The notes under the pieces are model-generated. The model was not told the DNA's origin. It did no database searches and saw only the letters and a program-made list of their open reading frames with translations. 64,000 nucleotides of DNA, from positions 62,001-126,000 of the forward strand of contig NZ_JAAAKW010000008.1 of NCBI RefSeq assembly GCF_009905615.1. Direction: 5' to 3'. Made by a program: the position numbers and the translations under genes. Position 1 is the first letter of the stretch. Each line of letters opens with the position of its first letter. Positions 26,242 to 35,242 of this stretch are shown here, one piece after another. Source of the DNA: Pseudomonas sp. SLFW. GTDB taxonomy: Bacteria > Pseudomonadota > Gammaproteobacteria > Pseudomonadales > Pseudomonadaceae.

Positions 26242-28038
26242 GTGAGTGATTTGAGTCATATCCGCAATTTCTCCATCATCGCCCACATTGACCATGGCAA
26301 GTCGACGCTGGCTGATCGTTTCATTCAAATGTGCGGTGGCCTCACCGAACGTGAGATGGAAGCCCAGGTGCTTGACTCCATGGATCTGGAGCGTGAGCGC
26401 GGCATCACGATCAAGGCCCACAGCGTCACCCTTTATTACAAGGCGCAGGACGGCATCACCTACCAACTGAACTTCATTGACACCCCCGGCCACGTCGACT
26501 TCACCTATGAAGTCAGCCGTTCGCTGGCCGCCTGTGAGGGCGCGCTGCTGGTGGTCGATGCCGGTCAGGGCGTGGAAGCGCAGTCCGTCGCCAACTGCTA
26601 CACCGCCATCGAACAGGGCCTGGAAGTCATGCCGGTCCTGAACAAAATGGACTTGCCGCAGGCCGATCCGGACCGCGTCAAGGACGAAATCGAAAAGATC
26701 ATCGGCATCGATGCCACGGACGCCGTGGCCTGTAGCGCCAAGAGCGGCATGGGCGTCGACGAAGTGCTGGAGCGTCTGGTCAAGACCATTCCTGCGCCGA
26801 CCGGTAACATCGAAGACCCGCTGCAAGCGCTGATCATCGACTCCTGGTTCGACAACTATCTGGGCGTTGTCTCCCTGGTGCGCGTACGTCATGGCCGCGT
26901 CAAGAAGGGCGACAAGATCCTCGTCAAGTCCACCGGCAAGATGCACCTGGTCGACAGCGTGGGCGTGTTCAACCCGAAACATACCGCGACCGCTGACCTG
27001 AAGGCCGGTGAAGTGGGCTTCATCATTGCCGGTATCAAGGACATTCACGGTGCGCCGGTGGGTGACACGCTGACCCTGAGCTCGACGCCGGACGTGGAAG
27101 TGCTGCCCGGCTTCAAGCGCATTCAGCCACAGGTTTACGCCGGTCTGTTCCCGGTCAGCTCCGACGACTTCGAGGATTTCCGTGAAGCGTTGCAGAAGCT
27201 GACGCTGAACGACTCGTCGCTGCAATACACCCCGGAAAGCTCCGACGCACTGGGCTTCGGCTTCCGCTGCGGCTTCCTCGGCATGCTGCACATGGAGATC
27301 ATTCAGGAGCGCCTTGAGCGCGAATACGACCTGGACCTGATCACCACTGCGCCGACCGTAATCTTCGAGCTGCTGCTCAAGACCGGTGAAACCATTTACG
27401 TCGATAACCCGTCGAAGTTGCCGGATCTTTCCGCGATCGAAGACATGCGTGAGCCTATCGTGCGGGCGAACATCCTTGTGCCTCAAGAGCACCTGGGGAA
27501 CGTCATTACGCTGTGCATCGAGAAGCGTGGCGTTCAGCACGACATGCTGTTCCTCGGCACACAGGTGCAAGTGACATACGATCTGCCAATGAACGAAGTG
27601 GTACTGGACTTCTTCGACCGTTTGAAGTCCACCAGTCGCGGTTATGCCTCGCTGGACTATCATTTCGACCGTTATCAGTCGGCGAGCCTCGTGAAGCTGG
27701 ATGTTCTGATCAACGGTGACAAGGTCGACGCGCTGGCGCTGATCGTGCACCGGGACAACGCCGCTTATAAAGGCCGGGCGTTGACTGAAAAGATGAAAGA
27801 ACTGATTCCTCGTCAGATGTTCGACGTGGCAATCCAGGCCGCCATCGGTGGCCAGATTATCGCGCGTACAACCGTCAAGGCGCTCAGAAAGAACGTACTG
27901 GCCAAGTGTTACGGTGGTGACGTAAGCCGTAAGAAAAAGCTGCTCGAAAAGCAGAAGGCCGGTAAGAAACGCATGAAGCAGGTCGGTAACGTGGAGATTC
28001 CACAGGAAGCCTTCCTTGCAGTGCTCAGGTTGGAATAG
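26242..28038 (+). CDS. lepA: elongation factor 4 (LepA)
   Basis: The 598-residue ribosome-associated GTPase (EF4) implicated in initiation and back-translocation. The G1 motif is AHIDHGKST near residues 12-20, G3 is DTPGHVDF, and G4 is NKMD. The LepA-specific C-terminal domain ends with [19 protein letters not shown]. It begins with GTG (GTGAGTGATTTGAGTC), the usual start for pseudomonad LepA. It heads lepA-lepB, 9 bp apart, which is the classical arrangement. Confidence 0.98.
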   Translation: MSDLSHIRNFSIIAHIDHGKSTLADRFIQMCGGLTEREMEAQVLDSMDLERERGITIKAHSVTLYYKAQDGITYQLNFIDTPGHVDFTYEVSRSLAACEGALLVVDAGQGVEAQSVANCYTAIEQGLEVMPVLNKMDLPQADPDRVKDEIEKIIGIDATDAVACSAKSGMGVDEVLERLVKTIPAPTGNIEDPLQALIIDSWFDNYLGVVSLVRVRHGRVKKGDKILVKSTGKMHLVDSVGVFNPKHTATADLKAGEVGFIIAGIKDIHGAPVGDTLTLSSTPDVEVLPGFKRIQPQVYAGLFPVSSDDFEDFREALQKLTLNDSSLQYTPESSDALGFGFRCGFLGMLHMEIIQERLEREYDLDLITTAPTVIFELLLKTGETIYVDNPSKLPDLSAIEDMREPIVRANILVPQEHLGNVITLCIEKRGVQHDMLFLGTQVQVTYDLPMNEVVLDFFDRLKSTSRGYASLDYHFDRYQSASLVKLDVLINGDKVDALALIVHRDNAAYKGRALTEKMKELIPRQMFDVAIQAAIGGQIIARTTVKALRKNVLAKCYGGDVSRKKKLLEKQKAGKKRMKQVGNVEIPQEAFLAVLRLE

Positions 28039-28047
28039 TCAGGCCCT

Positions 28048-28902
28048 ATGTCACTAAATTTCCCGCTGTTGTTGGTCATTGCCGTATTCGTTTGCGGTCT
28101 GTTGGCCTTGTTCGATCTGATCATACTGGCGCCGCGTCGGCGGACTGCGATAGCGAATTATCAGGGCAGCGTGAGCCAGCCGGATGTCGCTGTCGTCGAG
28201 CAGTTGAACAAGGAGCCGTTGCTCGTCGAGTACGGTAAATCGTTCTTTCCAGTGCTGTTCATCGTGCTGGTGCTTCGATCGTTTCTGGTCGAGCCGTTCC
28301 AGATCCCGTCGGGTTCGATGAAGCCGACGCTCGATGTGGGCGATTTCATCCTGGTCAACAAGTTCTCCTACGGCATTCGCCTGCCGGTGATCGACCTCAA
28401 GGTGATCCCGGTGAGTGACCCGCAGCGGGGCGATGTGATGGTGTTTCGCTACCCCAGTGACCCGAACGTCAACTACATCAAGCGTGTCATCGGCTTGCCG
28501 GGCGACGTGATTCGCTACACCAACGACAAGCAGTTGTTCATCAATGGACAGTTGGTCGCCAAGCAACTCATCGGCTCAGAGCCAGGAACGCTGGGCAGCG
28601 CCGAGTTGTATGACGAAAAACTGGGCGCGGTGGAGCACCAGATCCGTCAGGAGATGAGCCGCTACCGCGCACCGCCTGACCATGAGTGGACGGTGCCGGC
28701 GGGTCACTACTTCATGATGGGTGACAACCGCGACAACTCCAACGACAGCCGTTACTGGGATGACCCCAATATTCCCAAGGACGAGCTGGGCATGGTGCCC
28801 GACAAGAACATCGTCGGTAAGGCCTTTGCCGTCTGGATGAGCTGGCCGGAGCCGAAACTGAGCCACTTCCCGAATTTCTCACGGGTTGGCTTGATCAAAT
28901 GA
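28048..28902 (+). CDS. lepB: signal peptidase I (LepB)
   Basis: A 284-residue inner-membrane peptidase that cleaves Sec and Tat signal peptides. Two N-terminal membrane helices are at about 4-25 and 66-80. The catalytic Ser90 is in IPSGSMKPTL and the general base Lys145 in YIKRVIGLPGD. The late box GDNRDNSNDSRYW is present. It is expressed together with lepA. Confidence 0.97.
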   Translation: MSLNFPLLLVIAVFVCGLLALFDLIILAPRRRTAIANYQGSVSQPDVAVVEQLNKEPLLVEYGKSFFPVLFIVLVLRSFLVEPFQIPSGSMKPTLDVGDFILVNKFSYGIRLPVIDLKVIPVSDPQRGDVMVFRYPSDPNVNYIKRVIGLPGDVIRYTNDKQLFINGQLVAKQLIGSEPGTLGSAELYDEKLGAVEHQIRQEMSRYRAPPDHEWTVPAGHYFMMGDNRDNSNDSRYWDDPNIPKDELGMVPDKNIVGKAFAVWMSWPEPKLSHFPNFSRVGLIK

Positions 28903-29007
28903 CACTTATGCGGCGCTGTCTGACACAGCGCCGTATGTCATTTCAGCGAGCTATGCTGCAGGGCTCACCTTGCGGACAGCAGGGACGGACTATTCTTGAG
29001 GGCAAAC

Positions 29008-29385
29008 ATGACTTCTGCCGGTTCGCAAAAAGGCTTGTCGTTCATTGGGTGGCTGGTGTTGCTGGCCCTCGTTGCATTTGCCGCGAGTACTGCAGCCAAG
29101 CTGGTGCCGCATTACCTCGATTACATGTCGCTGAAAAAGATCATCGAGGCCGCGGGGACGGACAAGACAGCGGATATCAACAACAGCAGCGAGTTTTATG
29201 ACTATGTGGCCAAAGGCATGCAGGTCAACAACATTCGGGATTTGGATTTGAACAAGGCGTTAAGCGTGACGACGGAGAACAACAGGTTCCTCGCCCATTT
29301 GAAATACGAACAGCGTGAGCCACTGATCCAGAACATCGATCTGGTGGTCAAGTTCGACCGCGAATTCAGCGTGGGTAAACCGTGA
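29008..29385 (+). CDS. DUF4845 membrane protein
   Basis: A 125-residue protein with one N-terminal membrane anchor (about 13-32, [21 protein letters not shown]) and a periplasmic domain containing [17 protein letters not shown]. It belongs to the DUF4845 family regularly found between lepB and rnc in Pseudomonas. Function unknown. ATG 29008 follows GAGGG; the TTG further upstream is rejected. Its stop codon overlaps the rnc start in a GTGA junction. Confidence 0.88.
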   Translation: MTSAGSQKGLSFIGWLVLLALVAFAASTAAKLVPHYLDYMSLKKIIEAAGTDKTADINNSSEFYDYVAKGMQVNNIRDLDLNKALSVTTENNRFLAHLKYEQREPLIQNIDLVVKFDREFSVGKP

Positions 29386-30071
29386 GCGTGTCATTGAGTC
29401 GCCTGGAGCGTCAGCTCGGCTATACCTTCAAGGACCAGGAATTGATGGTCCTGGCATTGACCCACCGCAGTTTTGCCGGGCGCAACAACGAGCGTCTGGA
29501 ATTCCTCGGTGATGCCATCCTCAACTTCGTGGCCGGTGAGGCGCTGTTCGAGCGTTTTCCGCAGGCCCGCGAAGGTCAGTTGTCCCGTTTGCGCGCACGT
29601 CTGGTGAAGGGCGAGACCCTCGCCTTGCTGGCCCGCGGTTTCGATCTGGGTGAATACCTGCGACTGGGCTCCGGGGAGTTGAAAAGTGGCGGTTTCCGCC
29701 GCGAATCGATTCTGGCCGACGCCCTCGAAGCGTTGATCGGCGCGATCTATCTGGATTCCGGCATGGACATGGCGCGCGAACGCGTGCTGTCCTGGCTGGC
29801 CAGCGAGTTCGACAGCCTGACGCTGGTGGACACCAACAAAGACCCGAAAACCCGACTGCAGGAATTCCTCCAGTCTCGCGCCTGTGAATTGCCGCGCTAC
29901 GAAGTGGTGGATATTCAGGGCGAGCCGCATTGCCGGACGTTTTTCGTGGAATGCGAGATCACCTTACTGAACGAAAAAAGCCGGGGACAAGGGGTCAGCC
30001 GTCGCATTGCCGAACAGGTAGCGGCGGCCGCAGCCCTTATTGCCCTGGGTGTGGAGAATGGCAATGACTGA
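29382..30071 (+). CDS. rnc: ribonuclease III
   Basis: The 229-residue double-strand-specific RNase that processes rRNA precursors and structured mRNAs. The signature [13 protein letters not shown] (35-47) carries the metal-binding Glu/Asp residues, [14 protein letters not shown] holds the second acidic patch, and a C-terminal double-stranded RNA-binding domain ends the protein. It starts with GTG overlapping the DUF4845 stop and runs 8 bp into era, so the rnc-era pair is translationally coupled. Confidence 0.97.
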   Translation: MSVSLSRLERQLGYTFKDQELMVLALTHRSFAGRNNERLEFLGDAILNFVAGEALFERFPQAREGQLSRLRARLVKGETLALLARGFDLGEYLRLGSGELKSGGFRRESILADALEALIGAIYLDSGMDMARERVLSWLASEFDSLTLVDTNKDPKTRLQEFLQSRACELPRYEVVDIQGEPHCRTFFVECEITLLNEKSRGQGVSRRIAEQVAAAAALIALGVENGND

Positions 30072-30966
30072 TTCAATTGCAACACGCTGTGGCTATGTCG
30101 CCATCGTTGGCCGGCCAAACGTGGGCAAGTCGACGCTGCTGAACCACATCCTTGGCCAGAAACTGGCGATCACCTCGCGCAAGCCCCAGACCACTCGTCA
30201 CAACATGCTGGGCATCAAGACCGAAGGCGCCGTGCAGGCGATCTACGTCGATACCCCCGGCATGCACAAGAACAGTGACAAGGCGCTCAACCGCTACATG
30301 AACAAGACCGCTTCGGCGGCGTTGAAAGACGTCGACGTGGTGATCTTCGTGGTGGACCGCACCAAGTGGACCGACGAGGACCAAATGGTGCTGGAGCGCG
30401 TGCAATACGTGACGGGCCCGCTGATCGTCGCGTTGAACAAGACCGACCGCATCGAGGACAAGGCTGATCTGATGCCGCACCTGTCCTGGTTGCAGGAGCA
30501 ACTGCCGAACGCGCAGATCATCCCGATTTCCGCGCAGCAGGGGCATAACCTCGACGCGCTGGAAAAAGTCATCGCCGAGCAGTTGCCGGAAAACGATCAT
30601 TTTTTCCCGGAAGACCAGATCACCGACCGCAGCAGCCGCTTCCTGGCCGCCGAACTGGTGCGTGAGAAAATCATGCGTCAGCTGGGTGCCGAGCTGCCGT
30701 ATCAGATCACGGTCGAGATCGAAGAATTCAAGCAGCAGGGCAAGACCTTGCACATCCACGCGTTGATTCTCGTCGAGCGTGATGGCCAGAAGAAAATCAT
30801 CATTGGCGACAAGGGCGAGCGCATCAAGCGCATCGGTTCCGATGCCCGTCGCGATATGGAAGTGCTGTTCGATTCCAAAGTGATGCTCAACCTGTGGGTC
30901 AAGGTCAAAGGCGGCTGGTCCGATGACGAGCGCGCGCTGCGTTCGTTGGGTTACGGCGACCTGTAA
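30064..30966 (+). CDS. era: GTPase Era
   Basis: The 300-residue essential GTPase that binds the 3' end of 16S rRNA and couples 30S maturation to growth. The G domain carries GRPNVGKST (16-24), DTPGM and NKTD. The KH domain at the C-terminus contains [21 protein letters not shown] 30064 has GGAG 7 nt upstream and gives the normal start [10 protein letters not shown]; an ATG two codons earlier is possible. It overlaps rnc by 8 nt. Confidence 0.97.
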   Translation: MTDSIATRCGYVAIVGRPNVGKSTLLNHILGQKLAITSRKPQTTRHNMLGIKTEGAVQAIYVDTPGMHKNSDKALNRYMNKTASAALKDVDVVIFVVDRTKWTDEDQMVLERVQYVTGPLIVALNKTDRIEDKADLMPHLSWLQEQLPNAQIIPISAQQGHNLDALEKVIAEQLPENDHFFPEDQITDRSSRFLAAELVREKIMRQLGAELPYQITVEIEEFKQQGKTLHIHALILVERDGQKKIIIGDKGERIKRIGSDARRDMEVLFDSKVMLNLWVKVKGGWSDDERALRSLGYGDL

Positions 30967-31013
30967 TAGGGTGACGCTTCTGCGCGGCATCAGGGCTCGC
31001 ACCGATGCCCGTT

Positions 31014-31104
31014 CTGTGGGAGCGAATTTATTCGCGAAAAATGGTACAGGCGATGCAGATATGTCGTCCGTACCGGCCTCTCGCGAATGAATTCGCTCCC
31101 ACAG
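31014..31104. repeat. REPIN, GTGGGAGCGAATT class
   Basis: Two inverted REP copies (CTGTGGGAGCGAATTTATTC... and its complement ending CGCTCCCACAG) flank a central segment of about 45 bp. It occupies the era-recO spacer and can form a long imperfect hairpin. Confidence 0.9.
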
Positions 31105-31149
31105 TGTTATTCGGCGATCTGACATCCGCGCTCGTTGATTGAGAAACCC

Positions 31150-31839
31150 ATGTCCCAAACCCCACCCGTCGGCCAACGCGCCTATGTGCTGCACAGCCGG
31201 GCCTATCGCGAAAACAGCGCACTGGTGGACTTCATCACGCCGCAAGGGCGTTTGCGTGCAGTGTTGCGCAGCGCCAAGGGCAAGGCGGGCTCGCTGGCCC
31301 GGCCGTTCGTGCCGCTGGAAGTCGAGTTTCGCGGGCGTGGCGAGCTGAAGAATGTCGGGCGCATGGAAGGCGCGGGTATTGCGGCCTGGCTGGAAGGCGA
31401 CGCGCTGTTTAGCGGCCTTTATCTCAATGAACTGCTGATTCGCCTGTTGCCTGCGGAAGACCCCCATCCCGGCGTATTCGAGCATTACGCCGCGACACTG
31501 GTGGCACTGGCGGAGGGTCGGACGCTCGAACCCTTATTACGATCTTTCGAGTGGCGCCTGTTGGACGACTTGGGTTACGGTTTTGCCCTCGACGCGGACC
31601 TCAATGGCGACCCATTGGCCGCCGACGGCATGTACCGCCTGCAAGTGGACGCAGGGCTTGAGCGGGTGTATCTGTTTCAGCCCGGTCTGTTTCAGGGCGC
31701 CGAGCTGTTGGCGATGTCCGAAGCAGACTGGACCGCGCCGGGTGCGTTGTCCGCTGCCAAACGGCTGATGCGTCAGGCGCTTGCCGTGCACCTGGGCGGT
31801 CGCCCGCTGGTGAGTCGAGAGCTGTTCCGCAAACCCTAG
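31150..31839 (+). CDS. recO: DNA repair protein RecO
   Basis: A 229-residue mediator that helps load RecA onto gapped DNA in the RecFOR pathway. The N-terminal OB-fold begins [34 protein letters not shown], followed by a helical domain with the family segment [24 protein letters not shown]. The expected zinc-site cysteines are absent, as in many gammaproteobacterial RecO proteins. ATG 31150 ([14 protein letters not shown]) matches the family; the frame's earlier start is rejected. It is followed by pdxJ. Confidence 0.94.
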   Translation: MSQTPPVGQRAYVLHSRAYRENSALVDFITPQGRLRAVLRSAKGKAGSLARPFVPLEVEFRGRGELKNVGRMEGAGIAAWLEGDALFSGLYLNELLIRLLPAEDPHPGVFEHYAATLVALAEGRTLEPLLRSFEWRLLDDLGYGFALDADLNGDPLAADGMYRLQVDAGLERVYLFQPGLFQGAELLAMSEADWTAPGALSAAKRLMRQALAVHLGGRPLVSRELFRKP

Positions 31840-31903
31840 CAACACGACTTTTTATTCAGCGACAGGCCTGTTGCCTGTCCGGATCACGTTTCAGGAGACC
31901 AAA

Positions 31904-32653
31904 GTGACCCACAGCACCCGCATTCTGCTCGGCGTGAACATTGACCACGTGGCAACCCTGCGTCAGGCCCGTGGTACCCGCTATCCCGACCCGGTGAAGG
32001 CCGCGCTGGATGCCGAAGAGGCGGGGGCGGATGGCATCACCGTTCACCTGCGTGAAGACCGTCGCCACATTCAGGAGCGCGACGTGCTGCTGCTCAAGGA
32101 TGTGTTGCAGACCCGCATGAATTTCGAGATGGGCGTCACCGAAGAGATGATGGCGTTCGCTGAGCGCATTCGCCCGGCGCACATTTGCCTGGTCCCGGAA
32201 ACCCGTCAGGAACTGACCACCGAAGGCGGTCTCGATGTTGCGGGTCAGGAAGCGCGGATCAAGGCGGCGGTGGAACGTTTGTCGGCCATCGGCAGTGAAG
32301 TGTCGTTGTTCATCGACGCCGACGAGCGCCAGATTGAAGCGTCCGCCCGCGTGGGCGCGCCCGCCATCGAGCTGCACACCGGTCGTTACGCCGATGCCGA
32401 AACGCCGACTGAGGTGGCGGAAGAGTTGCAGCGTATTGCGGACGGCGTGGCGTTTGGCATCCAGCAGGGCCTGATCGTCAATGCGGGCCATGGCCTGCAT
32501 TACCACAACGTGGAAGCGGTGGCGGCGATCAAGGGCATCAACGAGCTGAACATCGGCCACGCGCTGGTGGCTCACGCGTTATTCGTGGGGTTCAAGTCGG
32601 CGGTGTCGGAGATGAAGGCGTTGATTCTGGCGGCGGCTGCCAGCAAGGATTGA
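31904..32653 (+). CDS. pdxJ: pyridoxine 5'-phosphate synthase
   Basis: A 249-residue TIM-barrel enzyme joining 1-deoxyxylulose 5-phosphate and 3-amino-2-oxopropyl phosphate to make PNP, the last ring-forming step of vitamin B6 synthesis. The motifs are [47 protein letters not shown], and [12 protein letters not shown] near the C-terminus. GTG 31904 is preceded by CAGGAG at good spacing and matches the family length; the longer ATG frame from 31871 is rejected. The recO-pdxJ order is conserved. Confidence 0.96.
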   Translation: MTHSTRILLGVNIDHVATLRQARGTRYPDPVKAALDAEEAGADGITVHLREDRRHIQERDVLLLKDVLQTRMNFEMGVTEEMMAFAERIRPAHICLVPETRQELTTEGGLDVAGQEARIKAAVERLSAIGSEVSLFIDADERQIEASARVGAPAIELHTGRYADAETPTEVAEELQRIADGVAFGIQQGLIVNAGHGLHYHNVEAVAAIKGINELNIGHALVAHALFVGFKSAVSEMKALILAAAASKD

Positions 32654-32666
32654 CCCACCGCAAGAC

Positions 32667-32759
32667 CTGTAGGAGTGAGCTTGCTCGCGATCAGCGGTGT
32701 GTCAACCATGGAGACATCGTCTGACACACGGCTGATCGCGAGCAAGCTCACTCCTACAG
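32667..32759. repeat. REPIN, GTAGGAGTGAGCTTGCTCGCGA class
   Basis: A nearly perfect inverted pair: outer arms CTGTAGGAGTGAGCTTGCTC and complement, inner arms GTGTGTCA/TGACACAC, so almost the whole 93 bp folds into one long hairpin. It lies between the convergent pdxJ and cmoB genes and could act as a bidirectional transcript end. Confidence 0.92.
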
Positions 32760-32785
32760 AAGAGCGGTATTGCGCAGGCTTCTGT

Positions 32786-33745
32786 TCAGGCCTTGCGCCC
32801 TACGATCACCGCCCGACGTGGCGCAGGCAAACCTTCCACGGTTTTGCTGGGGTCATTGGGGTCGAGGAAGTCGCTGAGGGACTGATATTTCATCCATTCG
32901 GTACCGCGCTGTTCTTCAACGGTGGTGGTGCTCACGTCCACACAGCGCACATCGACAAACCCGGCGCGGCGCAGCCACAGTTCCAGCGCAGGCACCGAGG
33001 GCAGGAACCACACGTTGCGCATCTGCGAGTAGCGGTCTTCCGGGACCAGCACCTGGTGCACATCGCCTTCGACGACCATGGTTTCCAGCACCAGCTCGCC
33101 ACCCTTCACCAGGCAGTCCTTCAGCGCCAGCAGATGATCGATGGGCGATTTGCGGTGATACAGCACGCCCATGGAAAACACCGTGTCGAACCCCTCCAGC
33201 CGCGCAGGCAAGTCTTCCAGCGCGAACGGCAGGTGCCACGCAGGCAGATCAGGCAAATAGCGCTGCATCGCCTGGAACTGGCAAAAAAACAGCCAGTTCG
33301 GGTCAACGCCGATCACGCTGTCCGCCCCGGCGCCGAGCATGCGCCATTGGTAATAGCCGTTGCCGCAGCCGACATCCAGCACGCGCTTGCCGACCAGATC
33401 CAGATGCGGCGAGACCCGCGACCATTTCCAGTCCGAGCGCCATTCGGTGTCGATGTGCACGCCGAACACGTCGAACGGCCCTTTGCGCCACGGCGACAGG
33501 CCCATCAAGGCCGCGCGGGTCTGCTCGCGGGTGGCGTCGTCGCAATCGGCTTCCAGGGTGAAATCATTCTTGAGCTCGACGCGGTTCGGGATCAGGTCGG
33601 GCAGCGCGTTCAGGGCGCCTTGCCAGCGTTCCAGATCGCCGTGGCCTTTCTCCATTTTCGCGTCAAGTTGCGCCTGCAGGCCTTGGGCCCAGCCGTACAA
33701 AGGCGTGCCCGCCAGACGGCGAACGAGCGGTGCGAGATCAATCAT
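32786..33745 (-). CDS. cmoB: tRNA U34 carboxymethyltransferase CmoB
   Basis: Uses carboxy-S-adenosylmethionine made by CmoA to convert 5-hydroxyuridine-34 to cmo5U in tRNAs that read four-fold codon boxes. The 319-residue sequence has the N-terminal WxGALNALP region, the SAM-type fold motif [51 protein letters not shown] and a [16 protein letters not shown]-terminus, all typical. Its ATG overlaps the cmoA stop (ATGA). Confidence 0.96.
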   Translation of the reverse strand: MIDLAPLVRRLAGTPLYGWAQGLQAQLDAKMEKGHGDLERWQGALNALPDLIPNRVELKNDFTLEADCDDATREQTRAALMGLSPWRKGPFDVFGVHIDTEWRSDWKWSRVSPHLDLVGKRVLDVGCGNGYYQWRMLGAGADSVIGVDPNWLFFCQFQAMQRYLPDLPAWHLPFALEDLPARLEGFDTVFSMGVLYHRKSPIDHLLALKDCLVKGGELVLETMVVEGDVHQVLVPEDRYSQMRNVWFLPSVPALELWLRRAGFVDVRCVDVSTTTVEEQRGTEWMKYQSLSDFLDPNDPSKTVEGLPAPRRAVIVGRKA

Positions 33746-34485
33746 GGGAGGGCAATCAACGAGGCGAAGTTAAGGCACTGGAACCACGGCACGACTTTGG
33801 AGAAACCGGCGGCCAACAGGCGTTCGCGATGCTGGTTGAGGCTGTCGGGTTTCATCACGTGTTCGATGGCGCTACGTTTTTGGGCGATTTCCAGCTCGCT
33901 GTAGCCGTTGGCGCGTTTGAACGCCACGTGCAGGTCGGTCAGGAGATCGTGTTCTTCGCCGTCGTCGAAACGCAGTTTTTCGGAGAGGATCAGCGCGCCG
34001 CCTGGCACCAGCGCCTGGCGAATGCGACCCAGCAGTTCCAGACGTTGCTCGGGGGCGATGAATTGCAGGGTGAAATTCAGCGCCACGACCGAGGCGGGCT
34101 GGAACTCAAGGGCGAGGATGTCGCCTTCGATCACGTCGACCGGCAGCAGCTCCTGGAACATGGAGTCCTGGGCGTTGAGGTATTCGCGGCAGCGTTCGAC
34201 CATCGCCGTAGAGTTGTCGATGGCGATGACGCGGCAGTCTTCGGTGCGCACGTGGCGGCGCAGGGACTGCGTGACCGCACCGAGGGAACTGCCGAGGTCG
34301 TACAGCACGCTGTGAGGTTGCGCGAACTGCGCCGCGAGCACACCGATGTTCTCGACGATGGTCGGGTAGCCGGGCACTGAACGCTTGATCATGTCCGGGA
34401 ACACCCGCACCACGTCTTCGTTGAACGCGAAATCGGGCACTTGGGCCAGCGGCTGGGCGAATAGGCGGTCGGGTTCTTGGCTCAC
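33742..34485 (-). CDS. cmoA: carboxy-S-adenosyl-L-methionine synthase CmoA
   Basis: A 247-residue enzyme that makes Cx-SAM from SAM and prephenate for CmoB. Motifs: [31 protein letters not shown] (SAM-binding), [16 protein letters not shown] and [14 protein letters not shown]. It is first in the cmoA-cmoB operon with a 4-nt overlap. The pair is complete, so cmo5U34 should be made. Confidence 0.96.
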   Translation of the reverse strand: MSQEPDRLFAQPLAQVPDFAFNEDVVRVFPDMIKRSVPGYPTIVENIGVLAAQFAQPHSVLYDLGSSLGAVTQSLRRHVRTEDCRVIAIDNSTAMVERCREYLNAQDSMFQELLPVDVIEGDILALEFQPASVVALNFTLQFIAPEQRLELLGRIRQALVPGGALILSEKLRFDDGEEHDLLTDLHVAFKRANGYSELEIAQKRSAIEHVMKPDSLNQHRERLLAAGFSKVVPWFQCLNFASLIALP

Positions 34486-34573
34486 GGCGGTTCCGAAGGG
34501 AAAACGAAAAGTGCGGCATTTTAGCGATTGTGTCGCGATGCCGAAACCTCAACTCATCGTTCGGTTTGAAGCG

Positions 34574-34966
34574 TCATTTCACCGTGATCGCGCAATCGAA
34601 CGTGCGCTCCGGCCGTACTTCCGGCGCCCAGGGCTGTTGATACACCATCATCAAATGGCCCGTCCCCGCATTGGCGGCCTTGTAACGCCAGACCGACTGC
34701 CCCGAGGTGCCGACCATGTTGACCGCTTCCGGGGTGTTGAAGACTTCCGGGCCGAGCGCGTTGAGGATCGAGGGGGCTGGGTTCTGCATCAACCAGCGAT
34801 GGCCGGTGGTGGGATTGCTGGGGAGCATGAGCATGAGGGTCTGGCCGGTCGTGAGGGTGATCGGGCAGTCTTTCTGGTCTTCAAGGGAGACGATCTGTTT
34901 GGGTTGCTGGGCGCAGGCGGCCAGCAGGGCCAGGCTGAGTGGGACAAGCAGGCGGGCAGGGGTCAT
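34574..34966 (-). CDS. icp: chagasin-like cysteine protease inhibitor lipoprotein (Icp)
   Basis: A 130-residue lipoprotein of inhibitor family I42. The signal peptide ends in the lipobox LLAAC (about 14-18). The mature part carries the two loops known to enter papain-type active sites: NPTTGHRW (about 52-59) and GTGHLMMVYQQPW near the C-terminus. P. aeruginosa has an Icp gene near a Lon-like protease gene, as I recall, and the same neighbourhood is seen here. The start at 34966 is set by the lipoprotein signal; longer frame extensions are shadows. Confidence 0.85.
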   Translation of the reverse strand: MTPARLLVPLSLALLAACAQQPKQIVSLEDQKDCPITLTTGQTLMLMLPSNPTTGHRWLMQNPAPSILNALGPEVFNTPEAVNMVGTSGQSVWRYKAANAGTGHLMMVYQQPWAPEVRPERTFDCAITVK

Positions 34967-35044
34967 GGGGGCTCCGATCGTTGGCGACGTGGGGCTGAGC
35001 ATAACTGAAGAGGATGGATTTTGAGCGGTCCGGATGGTTTGATT

Positions 35045-35198
35045 CTGCCCGAAGGGCGTGGGAGCGTGGCTTGTCCCGCGATCGGCGACGAAGTCGTCGT
35101 AAATCCTGGCACTGCGTTTGTTTAGGCACACCGGAGAGACCGAACGGCTGCCGCTTCGCAGCAGATCGCGGGACAAGCCACGCTCCTACGCCTTCGGC
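35045..35198. repeat. large REPIN, GGAGCGTGGCTTGTCCCGCGA class
   Basis: Outer arms starting CTGCC-GAAGG and GGGAGCGTGGCTTGTCCCGC pair with their complements ending at 35198. A central stretch of about 70 bp contains a smaller hairpin (GACGAAGTCGTC). It fills the icp-lon spacer. Confidence 0.88.
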
Positions 35199-35242
35199 AG
35201 AAGCAGACAGAGGGCTGCATCAACCCTCTGCAAAAATTCACC

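Noticed and set aside
30073-31485. 470-residue minus-strand frame over era and recO
   Set aside because: It runs antisense through era, a REPIN and recO; the composition is that of a codon-bias shadow.
31861-31879. GACAGGC/GCCTGTC hairpin before pdxJ as a riboswitch
   Set aside because: A 7-bp stem with no further conserved structure; too little to support a riboswitch or terminator.
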